From: VRUG01 sp965372745
Lineage (GTDB): Bacteria > Planctomycetota > Phycisphaerae > Sedimentisphaerales > Anaerobacaceae
Direction: 5' to 3'
NCBI GenBank assembly: GCA_965372745.1
Contig: CBDVDM010000004.1
Coordinates: forward strand, 8,076 to 72,075
DNA length: 64,000 nucleotides
Part shown: piece by piece, positions 17,340 through 26,954 of the stretch
Layout: each line of letters begins with the position of its first letter
Numbering within the stretch: the first letter of the stretch is position 1
The notes under the pieces: model-generated
The model's database searches: none
The model's input: the letters and a program-made list of their open reading frames with translations, nothing else
Told to the model about the DNA's origin: nothing
Translations under genes and position numbers: made by a program

Positions 17340-18446
17340 ATGAGAACACGTTTGACAGTTATTTTGATGATTCTGTTAAGTATAGCCTGTGTTGGCAACG
17401 GGCAGCGAATAAAGGATATAGTTGAAATTCAGGGAGTTCGCGGCAACCCTCTTACAGGGGTTGGATTGGTAATAGGATTGTCTGGTACGGGTGACGGTTC
17501 AACACCGTCACAACAGATGCTTACGAACATATTGAGGGATTCAGGTCTGGTTTTTTCTCCGGACGATCTTTCAGGAGGCAATATTGCCATCGTCATGGTG
17601 ACATCGGAGCTTGGCCCTTTTTCTCGTGAAGGAACAAGTATAGACGTTTTAGTATCATCGATAGCAGATGCCGAAAGCCTTCTTGGCGGGATACTTCTGC
17701 CGACTCCTTTGAAAGGTCTTGACGGTCAGGTATACGCTGTCGCGCAGGGGCCGATATCGATAGCAGGCTGGTCGGTCTCCGGTGATAATGCGTCGATGAG
17801 TAAGAACCATCCGACGGTAGCACGGATACCAAACGGGGCGATAGTAGAAAGAGCTGAGATAGCTACATTTGTAGAATACGTTTCAGGACACAGTTATATT
17901 ACACTCAATCTCAGGAATGTGGATTTTTCCACGGCGGAACAAATCGGCAAAACCGTTAATCGTTTTTATCCGGACAGTGCAATAGTAGTTGATGCAGGCA
18001 CTATCAAGGTGAGAATTCCTGATGAGATTGAACAGGGGGCGATAGCGGGGTTTATAGATGATATTACACAGCCGGAAGTGAAGGTCGATATACCGGCAGT
18101 GGTAATTATTAACGAGCGGACAGGTACGATAGTAGTAGGTGAAAAAGTTGGTGTATCATCTGTGGCAATTTCACAGGGCAGTCTTGTAATAAAAATAAAA
18201 GAGAAAAATATTGTTTCACAGCCGACAGCAATGTTTTCAGATGCAGGGTCAACGGAAGTGATTCAGGATACATTGTTACAGGTCGATGAGCATGAAGGTG
18301 TTCTGATTCCGGTGCCGCGAACGATTACGGTATCTGATTTAGCTAAAGCGTTGAATGCGATAGGCGCAACGCCGACTGATATTATAGCGATATTCAGTGC
18401 ATTGAAGAAGGCAGGAGCACTTCAGGCCAAACTGGAAATAATGTAA
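17340..18446 (+). CDS. flgI: FlgI, P-ring protein
   Basis: The protein has 368 residues with an N-terminal signal peptide ending near GNGQ. Family motifs follow at once: IKDIVEIQGVRGNPLTG and GLVIGLSGTGDG, then ILLPTPLKGLDGQVYAVAQG. The C-terminus has the typical LAKALNAIGATPTDIIAIF. FlgI polymerises around the rod in the peptidoglycan layer. The gene follows flgH and precedes flgJ, the usual order. Confidence 0.96.
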   Translation: MRTRLTVILMILLSIACVGNGQRIKDIVEIQGVRGNPLTGVGLVIGLSGTGDGSTPSQQMLTNILRDSGLVFSPDDLSGGNIAIVMVTSELGPFSREGTSIDVLVSSIADAESLLGGILLPTPLKGLDGQVYAVAQGPISIAGWSVSGDNASMSKNHPTVARIPNGAIVERAEIATFVEYVSGHSYITLNLRNVDFSTAEQIGKTVNRFYPDSAIVVDAGTIKVRIPDEIEQGAIAGFIDDITQPEVKVDIPAVVIINERTGTIVVGEKVGVSSVAISQGSLVIKIKEKNIVSQPTAMFSDAGSTEVIQDTLLQVDEHEGVLIPVPRTITVSDLAKALNAIGATPTDIIAIFSALKKAGALQAKLEIM

Positions 18447-18493
18447 GAGAATGTTGGTAACAGAAATTAAAAGCATGGGCATGGAGCAGTATT

Positions 18494-18841
18494 ATGGATA
18501 GTACTGAATTGATATTAACCGGACATGTGTCGCCGCCGATGCTGCTTGAACAGAATTTAGAGAATAAGGCAACAGCTACAGACGAGCAAAAGAAGCAGTT
18601 TGCGAAAGATTTCGAATCGGTTTTTCTCGACAAGCTGTTTAATGAGATGAAGAAAACGATTGTGGACTGGAGTTCTGAGAAGGACGGGACGGCTAAACAG
18701 ATAGAGGGAATATTCTGGATGTATCTTGCACGCGGTGTTGCAGAGGAGGGCGGCTTAGGTTTGTGGAAGGACATTTATAAGTCTTTAACGGAAAATGAAC
18801 AGGGTGGTATAGCGGCAGAGATGGTGGATGAAAGTATATGA
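18494..18841 (+). CDS. flgJ: FlgJ-type rod-binding protein, muramidase domain absent
   Basis: The protein has 115 residues and corresponds only to the rod-binding domain of FlgJ: FAKDFESVFLDKLFNEMKKT and YLARGVAEEGGLGLWKDIY. The C-terminal peptidoglycan hydrolase of enterobacterial FlgJ is missing, as in many other phyla, so cell-wall cutting must be done by another enzyme. GGAG precedes the ATG at a proper distance. The stop overlaps the next gene by four bases. Confidence 0.9.
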   Translation: MDSTELILTGHVSPPMLLEQNLENKATATDEQKKQFAKDFESVFLDKLFNEMKKTIVDWSSEKDGTAKQIEGIFWMYLARGVAEEGGLGLWKDIYKSLTENEQGGIAAEMVDESI

Positions 18842-19359
18842 AGACAATAACCTTTGAGATAGAGAGCAAAGTTAATGAGCTGTTGGATGTTCTTGATGTG
18901 GATATCGAGCATATTCAGGAGAGCCTGTCACGGCTGAATGAATTGCGAGGCCTGATTGTTAAGCGGGACGAGAGGGCGATGGGAGAACTTCTTGAAAGTA
19001 TCCAAACCGAATCGGGCGTTTATGTGAATAGTGACTCAAAACGTCAGTCTATACGCAAAGAACTTGCCGGGTTTTTGGGTTTTGAACTAAAAAATATGAC
19101 ATTAACTGCACTTGAAGACGTGTTGGAAGGGGAAAAACGTGTTGAATTAAGTGAGCGTAAAGAGAAATTGAAGCCACTGGTTGAACAACTTAAGAAAGAG
19201 CATTTAAGGACTTCGATGCTTTTATCAGATTGCGCAAGGTTTAACAGTTTGCTGCTGAGAAATATTCTGAATCCAGGTAATACGGAAACAGTTACATATA
19301 GTTCAAACGGAGTTACGAAGCGGTATCGTGACAAGAGTTTAATGAATTTACAGTTTTAA
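18838..19359 (+). CDS. flgN: FlgN-like export chaperone
   Basis: The protein has 173 residues, nearly all helical and rich in Leu, Glu and Lys, with heptad-like spacing. The segment LKPLVEQLKKEHLRTSMLLS followed by FNSLLLRNILNP matches the FlgN family pattern. FlgN binds FlgK and FlgL before export, and both follow directly, which supports the call. The start overlaps the flgJ stop (ATGA), so translation is probably coupled. Confidence 0.82.
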   Translation: MKTITFEIESKVNELLDVLDVDIEHIQESLSRLNELRGLIVKRDERAMGELLESIQTESGVYVNSDSKRQSIRKELAGFLGFELKNMTLTALEDVLEGEKRVELSERKEKLKPLVEQLKKEHLRTSMLLSDCARFNSLLLRNILNPGNTETVTYSSNGVTKRYRDKSLMNLQF

Positions 19360-19386
19360 GATACAAGAGGCCAACGGGTTTAAAAG

Positions 19387-21354
19387 ATGTCAGATTATTC
19401 GATAAGTATGACGGGCATTAATGCGGCACAGAAGGCGCTGGAGATAATTGGTAATAACATAGCCAATGCGAGTACGGAGGGCTATCACCGTCAGCGGGTG
19501 GAATTGAGTCCCGCTTATTCAAGCCAGTTGAATGGTGTTCTGATTGGCGGGGGAGTACAGATTGATGGCATGACACGTTTGATAGATAATTTGCTGGAAG
19601 CCGAGCTTTTAAAACAGGAGTCACAATTAGCGTATGTCTCGCAGGAATACAATACTTTGCGTACAATTGAGAGCGCGCTGGGAGAACTTTCGGGTGAAGA
19701 AGCCGGCCTGAATGCAACAATCGACAGATTCTTTAATGCCTTACAGGACCTTATGGCTCATCCAGGTGATATAATCTGGCAGAACCAGGTTGTCAGCGAG
19801 GCTCAGACATTGTCATCTCAGTTTAAGGTGTTAGGAGATTTTCTGACAAATCTGGAAAATCAGCTTAAATTAGAAGTAGAGAGCCATGTTGAGAGTATCA
19901 ATACACTTGCACAGAATATAGCGGGGTTGAATGAAACTATTAAGAATATTGAGGTTGGTGGTGGGAAGGCAAATAATCTTAGAGACCAGCGTGACAGGTA
20001 TCTGACTGATTTATCTAAATTAATCAGTATCCAGACTCAGGCGAGAGATTATGGTGTTGTTGATGTGACGGTATCAGGAATACCAATAGTGACAAATACA
20101 TCCACTATTGCGTTGGAGGCTGGTTATGATACAGATGGTAAACTTGGAATTTCTGTTGCCAATGCGTTTAATTATACTACTGAAATAGACGGTGGCCAGA
20201 TTGGCGGACTGCTGTCATTGAAAAACAGTCTTGTATCTAATATTCATGATGATTTGGATTTGTTGGCGGTTGCATTAATACAGGAGGTAAATAAATATCA
20301 TGTTCAGGGGGTAGGCTCAGCAGGGTCATTTACGAGTTTAAGCGGCTGGGTAATGTCAAGTGAGAACCTGTCTGATTATACAAATGTTAGTGACGGAAGT
20401 GTATTTATACGGGTTACTAATACAAGTACCGGCGAGATAACCCGTAATGAAGTGACAATTGACAAGGCCAGTGACACATTAAGTTCAATCGCGACAGCTA
20501 TCTCATCAATTGCGGGTTTGAGTGCGTCGACAGCTTCTTCTACGCTTACAATAACAGCTGATGCGAATTATAAATTTGATTTTTTGCCGGCGGTACTTTC
20601 ATCGCCGTCAGGTACCTCGTTTGCAGACGGCTCGCCGCCTACGGTTACTGTATCAGGTATTTATACAGGTACGACAAACCAGGACTTTACGTTTACAGTT
20701 TCTACGACAGGTACTAAAGCGATAGGCAATGATACGATACAAATAACGGTAAAAGATGGTGGTGGAAGTACCGTTAAGACGGTGAATGTCGGCAGTGGTT
20801 ATGCAGCAGGCGATGTGATAAATGTTGGGAACGGTCTTAAGATAGCGATTAGTATGGGGAATTTAGTTGATGGTGATAGTTTCACGGTTAAAGCATACGG
20901 TGATACCGATACGTCGGATTTATTGTCATCGACAGGTATTAATACGTTTTTCTCAGGCATTAGTGCAGAGACCATGGCTGTGTGCAGCGATATAACTTCA
21001 GATCCGAAACGTGTTGCAACGTCACTGGGAGCGGATATGACCGACAACACCAATGCGGTTCGGTTGGCAGGATTGAGTTCCCAGACTTTAAGCAGCCTGA
21101 ATTCGCTTAAACCGGGTGATTTTTATCGTAAGCTTATAACTGATTTGGGCCAACAGGTGTCACTTAAACAGATGCGGGAAGATAATCTTGAGGTTATGGT
21201 TCAAAATCTGCTTAATCAACAGAGCGAAGTAAGCGGTGTTGACCTTAATGAGGAGGCTGCCCAGATGTTGGTTTATGAACGAATGTTTCAGGCGATGGCA
21301 AAGTATATGAATATCGTGCAGAGGACAATGGCCAGTTTTTTGGAAATAATATGA
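19387..21354 (+). CDS. flgK: FlgK, hook-associated protein 1
   Basis: The protein has 655 residues. The N-terminus has the axial motif (GINAAQKALEIIGNNIANAS, then TEGYHRQR). The conserved NLRDQRDRYLTDLSKLISIQ of FlgK lies near 198-217, and the C-terminus ends with SGVDLNEEAAQMLVYERMFQ. Residues about 310-540 form a Ser/Thr/Gly-rich beta insertion (surface domains). FlgK joins hook and filament. The gene lies between its likely chaperone flgN and flgL. Confidence 0.94.
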   Translation: MSDYSISMTGINAAQKALEIIGNNIANASTEGYHRQRVELSPAYSSQLNGVLIGGGVQIDGMTRLIDNLLEAELLKQESQLAYVSQEYNTLRTIESALGELSGEEAGLNATIDRFFNALQDLMAHPGDIIWQNQVVSEAQTLSSQFKVLGDFLTNLENQLKLEVESHVESINTLAQNIAGLNETIKNIEVGGGKANNLRDQRDRYLTDLSKLISIQTQARDYGVVDVTVSGIPIVTNTSTIALEAGYDTDGKLGISVANAFNYTTEIDGGQIGGLLSLKNSLVSNIHDDLDLLAVALIQEVNKYHVQGVGSAGSFTSLSGWVMSSENLSDYTNVSDGSVFIRVTNTSTGEITRNEVTIDKASDTLSSIATAISSIAGLSASTASSTLTITADANYKFDFLPAVLSSPSGTSFADGSPPTVTVSGIYTGTTNQDFTFTVSTTGTKAIGNDTIQITVKDGGGSTVKTVNVGSGYAAGDVINVGNGLKIAISMGNLVDGDSFTVKAYGDTDTSDLLSSTGINTFFSGISAETMAVCSDITSDPKRVATSLGADMTDNTNAVRLAGLSSQTLSSLNSLKPGDFYRKLITDLGQQVSLKQMREDNLEVMVQNLLNQQSEVSGVDLNEEAAQMLVYERMFQAMAKYMNIVQRTMASFLEII

Positions 21355-21376
21355 GAAGTTTACTTTTAGAGGTTTA

Positions 21377-22567
21377 ATGATGAGTGGAACGCTTGGCAAT
21401 ATCTATAACAACGTTGCATTTGCGTTGAATTTACATGCGGAAGCGTTGTCTACGCTACAGGAGCAGGCGGCAACGGGTTCCCGGATAAATCGTGTATCAG
21501 ATGACCCTTCAACGTCTTATCGTGTTTTGGGCTTAAAGTCTCAGGAAAGTTCTTTAGAGAATTATATGAGCAATACTACAGAGGCAATAGGCACATTGGA
21601 AATCTCACTGTCGATTATTGAGAACATGACATCGGCTATTGTGAATGGAAAGATAAGTCTCAGCCAGGTAGTCAGTGGTACGTATGGAAGCGAAGGGCGT
21701 ACGAGGTTAGCAGATGAAATAAATGAGACATTAGAGCATCTGGTTTCATTAGCAAACATGCAGCATATAAATCAATATCTGTTTGGAGGCAGCGATACGG
21801 CGAACGCTCCTTATGTTGTGCAGCGCAATGAAGGTGAAATCACGAGTGTTACATATCAAGGCGGCGATGAGGGGAGAAATATAGAAGTAGCCTCAGGTAT
21901 TGAATCAACAGCATTTTACACAGGTGACACTATTTTTCGGTCGGATAACCGCGGTACACCGGTTTTTGTCGGTGATACAGGAGCGGCAGCAGGCAGCGGG
22001 ACATCGAATGTCAAAGGTGATGTTTGGTTAACAGTTACTCACAATGGGAGTAATTATGAGCTGTCAATTGATGATGATGCTACTAAAACGACCGTGCCGG
22101 CGGCAGGTGATGTGAGTAATATAGCAGTTACGAATGCGAGTGGTGAGGTTTTATATGTTGACGCTTCCGGTATAAGCAGCACAGGTATTGACCTTGTTAG
22201 AGTGTCTGGGACATACGATGTGTTTAATACGCTGGTAAGTATTCGGGATATGCTTAGAAACAGCAAGGGTTTTTCAGACTCGCGAATGGCAGATTTGCAA
22301 AGTAGGGCGATGGAATCACTGGAGGAGATAAGAAGTCATTTAGTGGATAAATCAGTATCAATGGGTTCACGAATTGGGTTTTTGGAGAATATCAAAGACA
22401 CATTGGAAGATATGAAATTTGATACGGAAGGTGAGACAACAATTTTGCAGGAGGCTGATATTGCCCAAATTGCGATAGATATTGCGCGGCGAGAAGTGTT
22501 GTATCAAATGTCGTTGTCGGTAGCAGGCAAATTAATGTCTATATCACTTCTGGATTTCATCAGATAG
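21377..22567 (+). CDS. flgL: FlgL, hook-associated protein 3
   Basis: The protein has 396 residues. The flagellin-like N-terminus contains QEQAATGSRINRVSDDPSTS, the FlgL hallmark, and INQYLFGGSDTANAPY follows. The C-terminus is flagellin-like (LQEADIAQIAIDIARREVLY). Two ATGs lie in tandem at 21377 and 21380; AGAGG precedes them. FlgL is the last junction protein before the filament. It ends the hook operon; a 314-base gap with a new promoter follows. Confidence 0.94.
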   Translation: MMSGTLGNIYNNVAFALNLHAEALSTLQEQAATGSRINRVSDDPSTSYRVLGLKSQESSLENYMSNTTEAIGTLEISLSIIENMTSAIVNGKISLSQVVSGTYGSEGRTRLADEINETLEHLVSLANMQHINQYLFGGSDTANAPYVVQRNEGEITSVTYQGGDEGRNIEVASGIESTAFYTGDTIFRSDNRGTPVFVGDTGAAAGSGTSNVKGDVWLTVTHNGSNYELSIDDDATKTTVPAAGDVSNIAVTNASGEVLYVDASGISSTGIDLVRVSGTYDVFNTLVSIRDMLRNSKGFSDSRMADLQSRAMESLEEIRSHLVDKSVSMGSRIGFLENIKDTLEDMKFDTEGETTILQEADIAQIAIDIARREVLYQMSLSVAGKLMSISLLDFIR

Positions 22568-22881
22568 CAACCAAAAGCATCGAGCATGCGGTAGCAGGAG
22601 AGCTTAATGTGCGTAAGTTTTTTTGAAGTAAGCCGTTAAGAGACTTTTTACAGAATTGAGAGTAGTTGGGCTAATGGGCAAAAAACGGCTGTTTGGGTGA
22701 CATAAGTGTCTGATATTTATACAGGTTTTGTGGAATAAAGGGGTAAATGGCAGGTAAATGAGGTTTTTAGAAATAGGCACGGGGTTTGCAATATAATTTT
22801 CTAATTGGCGCTATGTCTATAGCTTTTTGAAGCGTTCTCAATGACGGATAAGACATTAAAGATAAGCAAGGAGTGAAGCAG
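22568..22881. other. Intergenic region upstream of the glycosylation island
   Basis: No gene is seen. The region holds GTGACATAA (22697-22705) joined to AGTGTCTGATA (22705-22715), both resembling the repeated elements upstream of flgD, and a sigma-54 promoter at 22775-22789. No clear terminator for flgL was found. Confidence 0.5.
22775..22789 (+). promoter_or_regulatory. Sigma-54 promoter of the glycosyltransferase island
   Basis: AGGCACGGGGTTTGC fits the -24/-12 consensus with correct spacing; only the first base differs from TGGCACG. The predicted start is near 22801, about 80 bases before the first gene. It implies that sugar-transfer genes are made together with flagellar genes. Confidence 0.8.
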
Positions 22882-24333
22882 ATGGTAAATAACAATTATG
22901 GAAATGACTACCAGCAAGGATTGGAATTTGCCGAGTCGGGCAGGTATCAAGAGGCTCTTGATTGTATTGAGCGGCATCTTCAGCATGAGCCTGATAATGC
23001 GGAGATTCATAATGATATTGGCGCGATATTTCATTGTCTTGGCCGTACAGATGAGGCGATAGAACATTTTGTCAAGGCGAGAAAACTCCAGGGCGATTCG
23101 GCTGAGATATTATGGAATCTGGCAGAGGCATACCTGGCAGTTGGAATGCCAGGAGAGATGCCAGAGCTTTTCGATAGTATGGAGGAGATGGGCATACTCA
23201 ATGCTGATGTTCTTAACAGGACGGCGACAGTATTTCTTAATCAGGGCAATAAGGCTGATGCTGTAGAGACGCTGCTTCGCTCGTTGGATATCTGGTCAGA
23301 CCAAGAGGTTCTGAAGCCAATGCTCAAGGTAATCCATCAGAAGCGGCCGAAGATAGCATTTTTCTGCGGCGGTGACGGAGATACTTTTCTAAAGGATATT
23401 CTGGAATTTACCAGACAGCGTTTTGAGGTTCGGGTTTTCGAAGGACAGAGTGAAGATGAATTGTTTGAGCTGATGCAGTGGAGTGACATTTCATGGTTTG
23501 AGTGGTGTACAAATCTGGCGGTTATAGGATCAAATAAACCAAGGGTGTGTAAGGCTATAGTGAGACTGCACCGCTATGAGGCGTATGAGCAGTGGCCTGA
23601 ACAGATGAACTGGGGCAATGTGGATGTATTAATAACAGTAGGTAACAGCGTTGCAAGAGAAGCGTTGTCAAAGAGGGTGCCGAGTCTTGAGAGTCAAACA
23701 TCGGTAGTTACAATTGCTAACGGTGTTAATCTTAAAAGATTTAAATTCGAAGACCGTCATAGGGGAAAGAACATCGCATTTTTAGGTAATCTTCGTATGG
23801 TAAAAAACCCGGCGTTTATGCTTCAATGTATGCAGAAGCTTAATTATATTGATTGTGAGTATCGATTGTTCTTTGGTGGTTGCTTTCAGGATGATGTGGT
23901 CGAGCAGTATATGAAGCATATGGTTGAAGCTCTTGATTTAAGTGACGTTGTGTTCTTTGACGGCTGGCAGGAGGATGTGAGCAGATGGCTTGCGGATAAG
24001 CATTACGTTGTTTGCACGAGTATGATTGAAAGTCAGGGCATGGGAGTACTTGAGGGGATGAGTCTTGGACTCAAGCCGGTTATTCACAATTTCCCCGGAG
24101 CAGGTGAAATTTATCCCTCGGAGTATCTGTTTAATATCTCAGAGGAATTCTGTGAACATATTTTTTCAGAGGATTACAGGCCTCGCAAATACAGGAAGTT
24201 TGTTGAAGAGAAATATGCACAGAGTGTTCAGTTAAGCAAAATAAATAACATTTTCATTCAGTTTGAATCTGAAATGGATTCACAGCAAGCTGTAGGGACT
24301 GGAAATGTCCCTAGTTTTGGTGCTGTTGGTTAA
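22882..24333 (+). CDS. TPR - GT4-type glycosyltransferase fusion
   Basis: I chose the ATG at 22882, with AAGGAG eight bases upstream; a GTG at 22873 overlaps that site. The 483-residue protein begins with three or four TPRs (GLEFAESGRYQEALDCIERH). From about 155 to 465 it has a GT-B fold of the GT4 type: VVTIANGVNLKRFKF, NIAFLGNLRMVKNPAFMLQC, and the donor-site region MIESQGMGVLEGMSLGLKPV. It probably transfers a nucleotide-activated sugar to a protein or glycan acceptor in the cytosol. As first gene of the island after flgL, a role in glycosylating axial proteins is inferred. Confidence 0.8.
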   Translation: MVNNNYGNDYQQGLEFAESGRYQEALDCIERHLQHEPDNAEIHNDIGAIFHCLGRTDEAIEHFVKARKLQGDSAEILWNLAEAYLAVGMPGEMPELFDSMEEMGILNADVLNRTATVFLNQGNKADAVETLLRSLDIWSDQEVLKPMLKVIHQKRPKIAFFCGGDGDTFLKDILEFTRQRFEVRVFEGQSEDELFELMQWSDISWFEWCTNLAVIGSNKPRVCKAIVRLHRYEAYEQWPEQMNWGNVDVLITVGNSVAREALSKRVPSLESQTSVVTIANGVNLKRFKFEDRHRGKNIAFLGNLRMVKNPAFMLQCMQKLNYIDCEYRLFFGGCFQDDVVEQYMKHMVEALDLSDVVFFDGWQEDVSRWLADKHYVVCTSMIESQGMGVLEGMSLGLKPVIHNFPGAGEIYPSEYLFNISEEFCEHIFSEDYRPRKYRKFVEEKYAQSVQLSKINNIFIQFESEMDSQQAVGTGNVPSFGAVG

Positions 24334-24378
24334 TACAAAGAATATATTGCTGACCGAGAATCGTTGGATAAATATGTA

Positions 24379-25965
24379 ATGGAAGGACCCTGTAAGGAAA
24401 ATGTTGAGCCACTGGTTAGTGTGTTGATGCCGACGTACAACAGACGCCGGTTTTTGCCTGTTGCGCTGGCCAGTGCTATTGACCAGGATTATAGTAATCT
24501 TGAAATTATTGTAATTAGAGACGGCGGAGAGGACATAAGCGATATTGTCAATTTATTCAGAGATGAGAGAATTGTTTTTATCAACAGGCAGGAAAACAGG
24601 GGCAAGCCGTTTACGCTTAATGAGGGGTTGAGGCGAGCGAGGGGTAAATATATTTGCTACCTCGATGACGATGATGTTTTTTATCCGCATCATGTGAGTA
24701 CCCTGGTTAACGCACTGGAAACTCAGGTAGATTATCAGGCGGCATACAGTGACTTATATCGTGTTTACTGCAGAATTGAGCAGGATGGAAGCAGGAAGGT
24801 TCTAAGCAAGGTCGTGGATGTCAGCAGAGATTTTGACCGTTTTGTAATGCTTTACTTCAATCACACGCTGCATGTGAGTTTGATGCATCGCAGGAACCTG
24901 CTGGAAAAAACGGGTTTTTATAATGAGAATATTAATATCCTGATTGATTGGGATTTGATGCGCCGGATGGTTTTTTTCACCGATTTTTATCATGTTCATG
25001 AGATTACCGGTGAATTCTATACCCCGGTGGGTGATTGCGACAGGGTCTCGGTGCAGAAACGCAAAGATAAAAATGCGTATTTAAAAAATGCGATGACGAT
25101 ACGTACAACCAGGCCTGCAAAGCCATGGACAAAGCTTGAAGACGTGTCAATAATTTTGGCAGCGGACTGCCTGAACGAGCAGGTCGGAAAGACATTAGGC
25201 TCTATATGGGCAAGTACGTTTTATCCATATAAGGTATATTTACCTTTACAGCAGGCTGATTTGGACAGGCTGGACACAGGGATGCCGGGAATGGCTGGCG
25301 TTGCTGTAGACGGGCAAAGCTCTGTGTCGCAGCGTATAGATGCAGCGTTGAGACAATGTGATGGTGACATCGTTGCAGTAGTGCCGGCTGGTTTTGAGAT
25401 TGATGAGTTTTGGCTGGAAGATTCACTTTATGCACTGATTAATAGTTCGGTTGAGCATGAAGGTTTTGAGCTTGAGGCTTCGACAGCAGAGCACTGGGCA
25501 GTGGTGGTTAAAAAAGAGGATATTCTATCTGCCCGCAGAAGGTTTGCAGAATTATCGTTGCGTGACTCATTAGTCACAGCTGGCGTCGGGATAAGACGGG
25601 TGCGTTCTGAAGATATACCGTTTCAATTTGACGAATTACTTTGTCAGGCAAAGGCAACGGGGCAATGCGGAGACTGGGCTAAAGCGGGCGAGATGTTTGA
25701 GTATATAGCGGAAAATTATCAGAATAAATTTTATATATACCCGAAAGCTGCGGAGGCATTTTACGAAGCAGGTATGTATGAAAAAGCAGGTGAAATTAGT
25801 AATCGAGCAAATGCGGAAAGACCTACAGTTGAAACGCTTTTAACAGAAGCGAGAGTGAAGCGGGAAAAAAAGGAATTTAACTCGGCGGTAAAGTTGCTTG
25901 AAAAGGCAGAGCAGGTACTTGAAGGAACGAATTGCTATGGATATTACACAAGACAATATTGTTGA
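24379..25965 (+). CDS. GT2-type glycosyltransferase with C-terminal TPRs
   Basis: The start is uncertain: ATG at 24379 or an in-frame TTG at 24364; neither has a strong ribosome site. The product has about 528 residues. The N-terminal GT-A domain is clear: PLVSVLMPTYNRRRFLPVAL, then GKPFTLNEGLRRARGKYICY followed by LDDDDVF, where the DDDD carries the metal-binding DxD. About 255-355 looks like a second, degraded GT2 half (VGKTLGSIWASTFYPYKVYL). The last 120 residues are TPR-like (KAAEAFYEAGMYEKAGEIS). It overlaps the next gene by 29 bases. Confidence 0.82.
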   Translation: MEGPCKENVEPLVSVLMPTYNRRRFLPVALASAIDQDYSNLEIIVIRDGGEDISDIVNLFRDERIVFINRQENRGKPFTLNEGLRRARGKYICYLDDDDVFYPHHVSTLVNALETQVDYQAAYSDLYRVYCRIEQDGSRKVLSKVVDVSRDFDRFVMLYFNHTLHVSLMHRRNLLEKTGFYNENINILIDWDLMRRMVFFTDFYHVHEITGEFYTPVGDCDRVSVQKRKDKNAYLKNAMTIRTTRPAKPWTKLEDVSIILAADCLNEQVGKTLGSIWASTFYPYKVYLPLQQADLDRLDTGMPGMAGVAVDGQSSVSQRIDAALRQCDGDIVAVVPAGFEIDEFWLEDSLYALINSSVEHEGFELEASTAEHWAVVVKKEDILSARRRFAELSLRDSLVTAGVGIRRVRSEDIPFQFDELLCQAKATGQCGDWAKAGEMFEYIAENYQNKFYIYPKAAEAFYEAGMYEKAGEISNRANAERPTVETLLTEARVKREKKEFNSAVKLLEKAEQVLEGTNCYGYYTRQYC

Positions 25966-26575
25966 GCAGGAGAACACAACACAACATTACGAAGTGTTGA
26001 TAGAATTAGGCGACTGTTATACGTCCGTTGGCGATTATAAGCAGGCACAACAATGTTATGAGAAAGCGACGTCACTTAGCCCGGATGCGGCAGAGCCTTA
26101 TGTGGGTCTTGGTGTGCTTGCTTTGCAGGAGAATCGGCTGGAAGATTCAGAGATAGCATTCAGGGTCGCATGCAGACTTGATGCGAAATGCTCGAAGGGC
26201 TATGGGGGCCTGGCGATGGTGGCCCAGCAAAAAGCGGATTATGACCGGGCATTTGAGATGTATTTGAAGTGTCTTGAGCTTGATACGGATAATCTTATAG
26301 CGTTACTGGGTTTGTTTCAGGTTTCATGTCAGACAGGTTCGTTCTCGAAGGTGATTCATTACCTTGAATTATATCTTGATATGCATCCTGGTGATTCAGC
26401 GGTGAAGTTCTCTTTGGCGGCACTTTATTTGCGGGATGGACGGTTTGTTGAGTCTAAAAAAGCGTTAGTGGATATTTTGACGTTAGAGCCGTCGAACAAA
26501 GAGGCAGGAAATCTTCTGGAAGAAGTAGAACATAACCTGGCTCAAACAAGACAGGCAGGAGTTCAGATTGGATGA
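25937..26575 (+). CDS. Stand-alone TPR protein of the glycosylation island
   Basis: The ATG at 25937 (MDITQDN) with GAAGGA upstream is preferred over the TTG at 25898. The 212-residue product is nearly all TPR: ELGDCYTSVGDYKQAQQCYE, then GGLAMVAQQKADYDRAFEMY, and further units to the end. There is no signal peptide, so it is probably cytosolic. It may hold protein acceptors or transferases together. It overlaps genes on both sides (29 and 4 bases), so it belongs to the same transcript. Confidence 0.75.
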   Translation: MDITQDNIVEQENTTQHYEVLIELGDCYTSVGDYKQAQQCYEKATSLSPDAAEPYVGLGVLALQENRLEDSEIAFRVACRLDAKCSKGYGGLAMVAQQKADYDRAFEMYLKCLELDTDNLIALLGLFQVSCQTGSFSKVIHYLELYLDMHPGDSAVKFSLAALYLRDGRFVESKKALVDILTLEPSNKEAGNLLEEVEHNLAQTRQAGVQIG

Positions 26576-26892
26576 GCACAGATAAACAAATGCATCTGTT
26601 AAATGATTTAGAGAATATGTTAGAAAAGCAAATAGAGCTTGCCCATCAGGGTAATTTAAGAGGTATTGAGGCATTGAGTGGTCAGGCTGATAGTCTGACT
26701 GAGGAAATAGGGAGGCTGAATATTTTAGACTCGGCGGAGTTTAAGAGTGAGCGTGAATGTTTAGTGAAATTATACAATGACCTGCAGTTTGCACTTACAG
26801 TTGAAAAGGAAGAAACAGGCAAACAATTACAACAGACTCGCAGGGCGAGAAGGACAGTAAGAGCTTACAGAAACAATATTCAAGAAAAATGA
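26572..26892 (+). CDS. Small helical protein, possible FlgN/FliT-like chaperone
   Basis: The protein has 106 residues, wholly helical by composition, with a Gln/Glu/Leu-rich N-terminal helix (DLENMLEKQIELAHQGNLRG) and a basic end (QQTRRARRTVRAYRNNIQEK). Size and pattern resemble FlgN, FliT or FliJ-type export chaperones, but no specific signature decides this. It overlaps the TPR gene by four bases. The assignment is tentative. Confidence 0.55.
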   Translation: MSTDKQMHLLNDLENMLEKQIELAHQGNLRGIEALSGQADSLTEEIGRLNILDSAEFKSERECLVKLYNDLQFALTVEKEETGKQLQQTRRARRTVRAYRNNIQEK

Positions 26893-26954
26893 GGCGCTGT
26901 GTTGCGATTATTTGATTGAGGCAAGATGTCTGAATTACCTGGAGTGTTATTGAA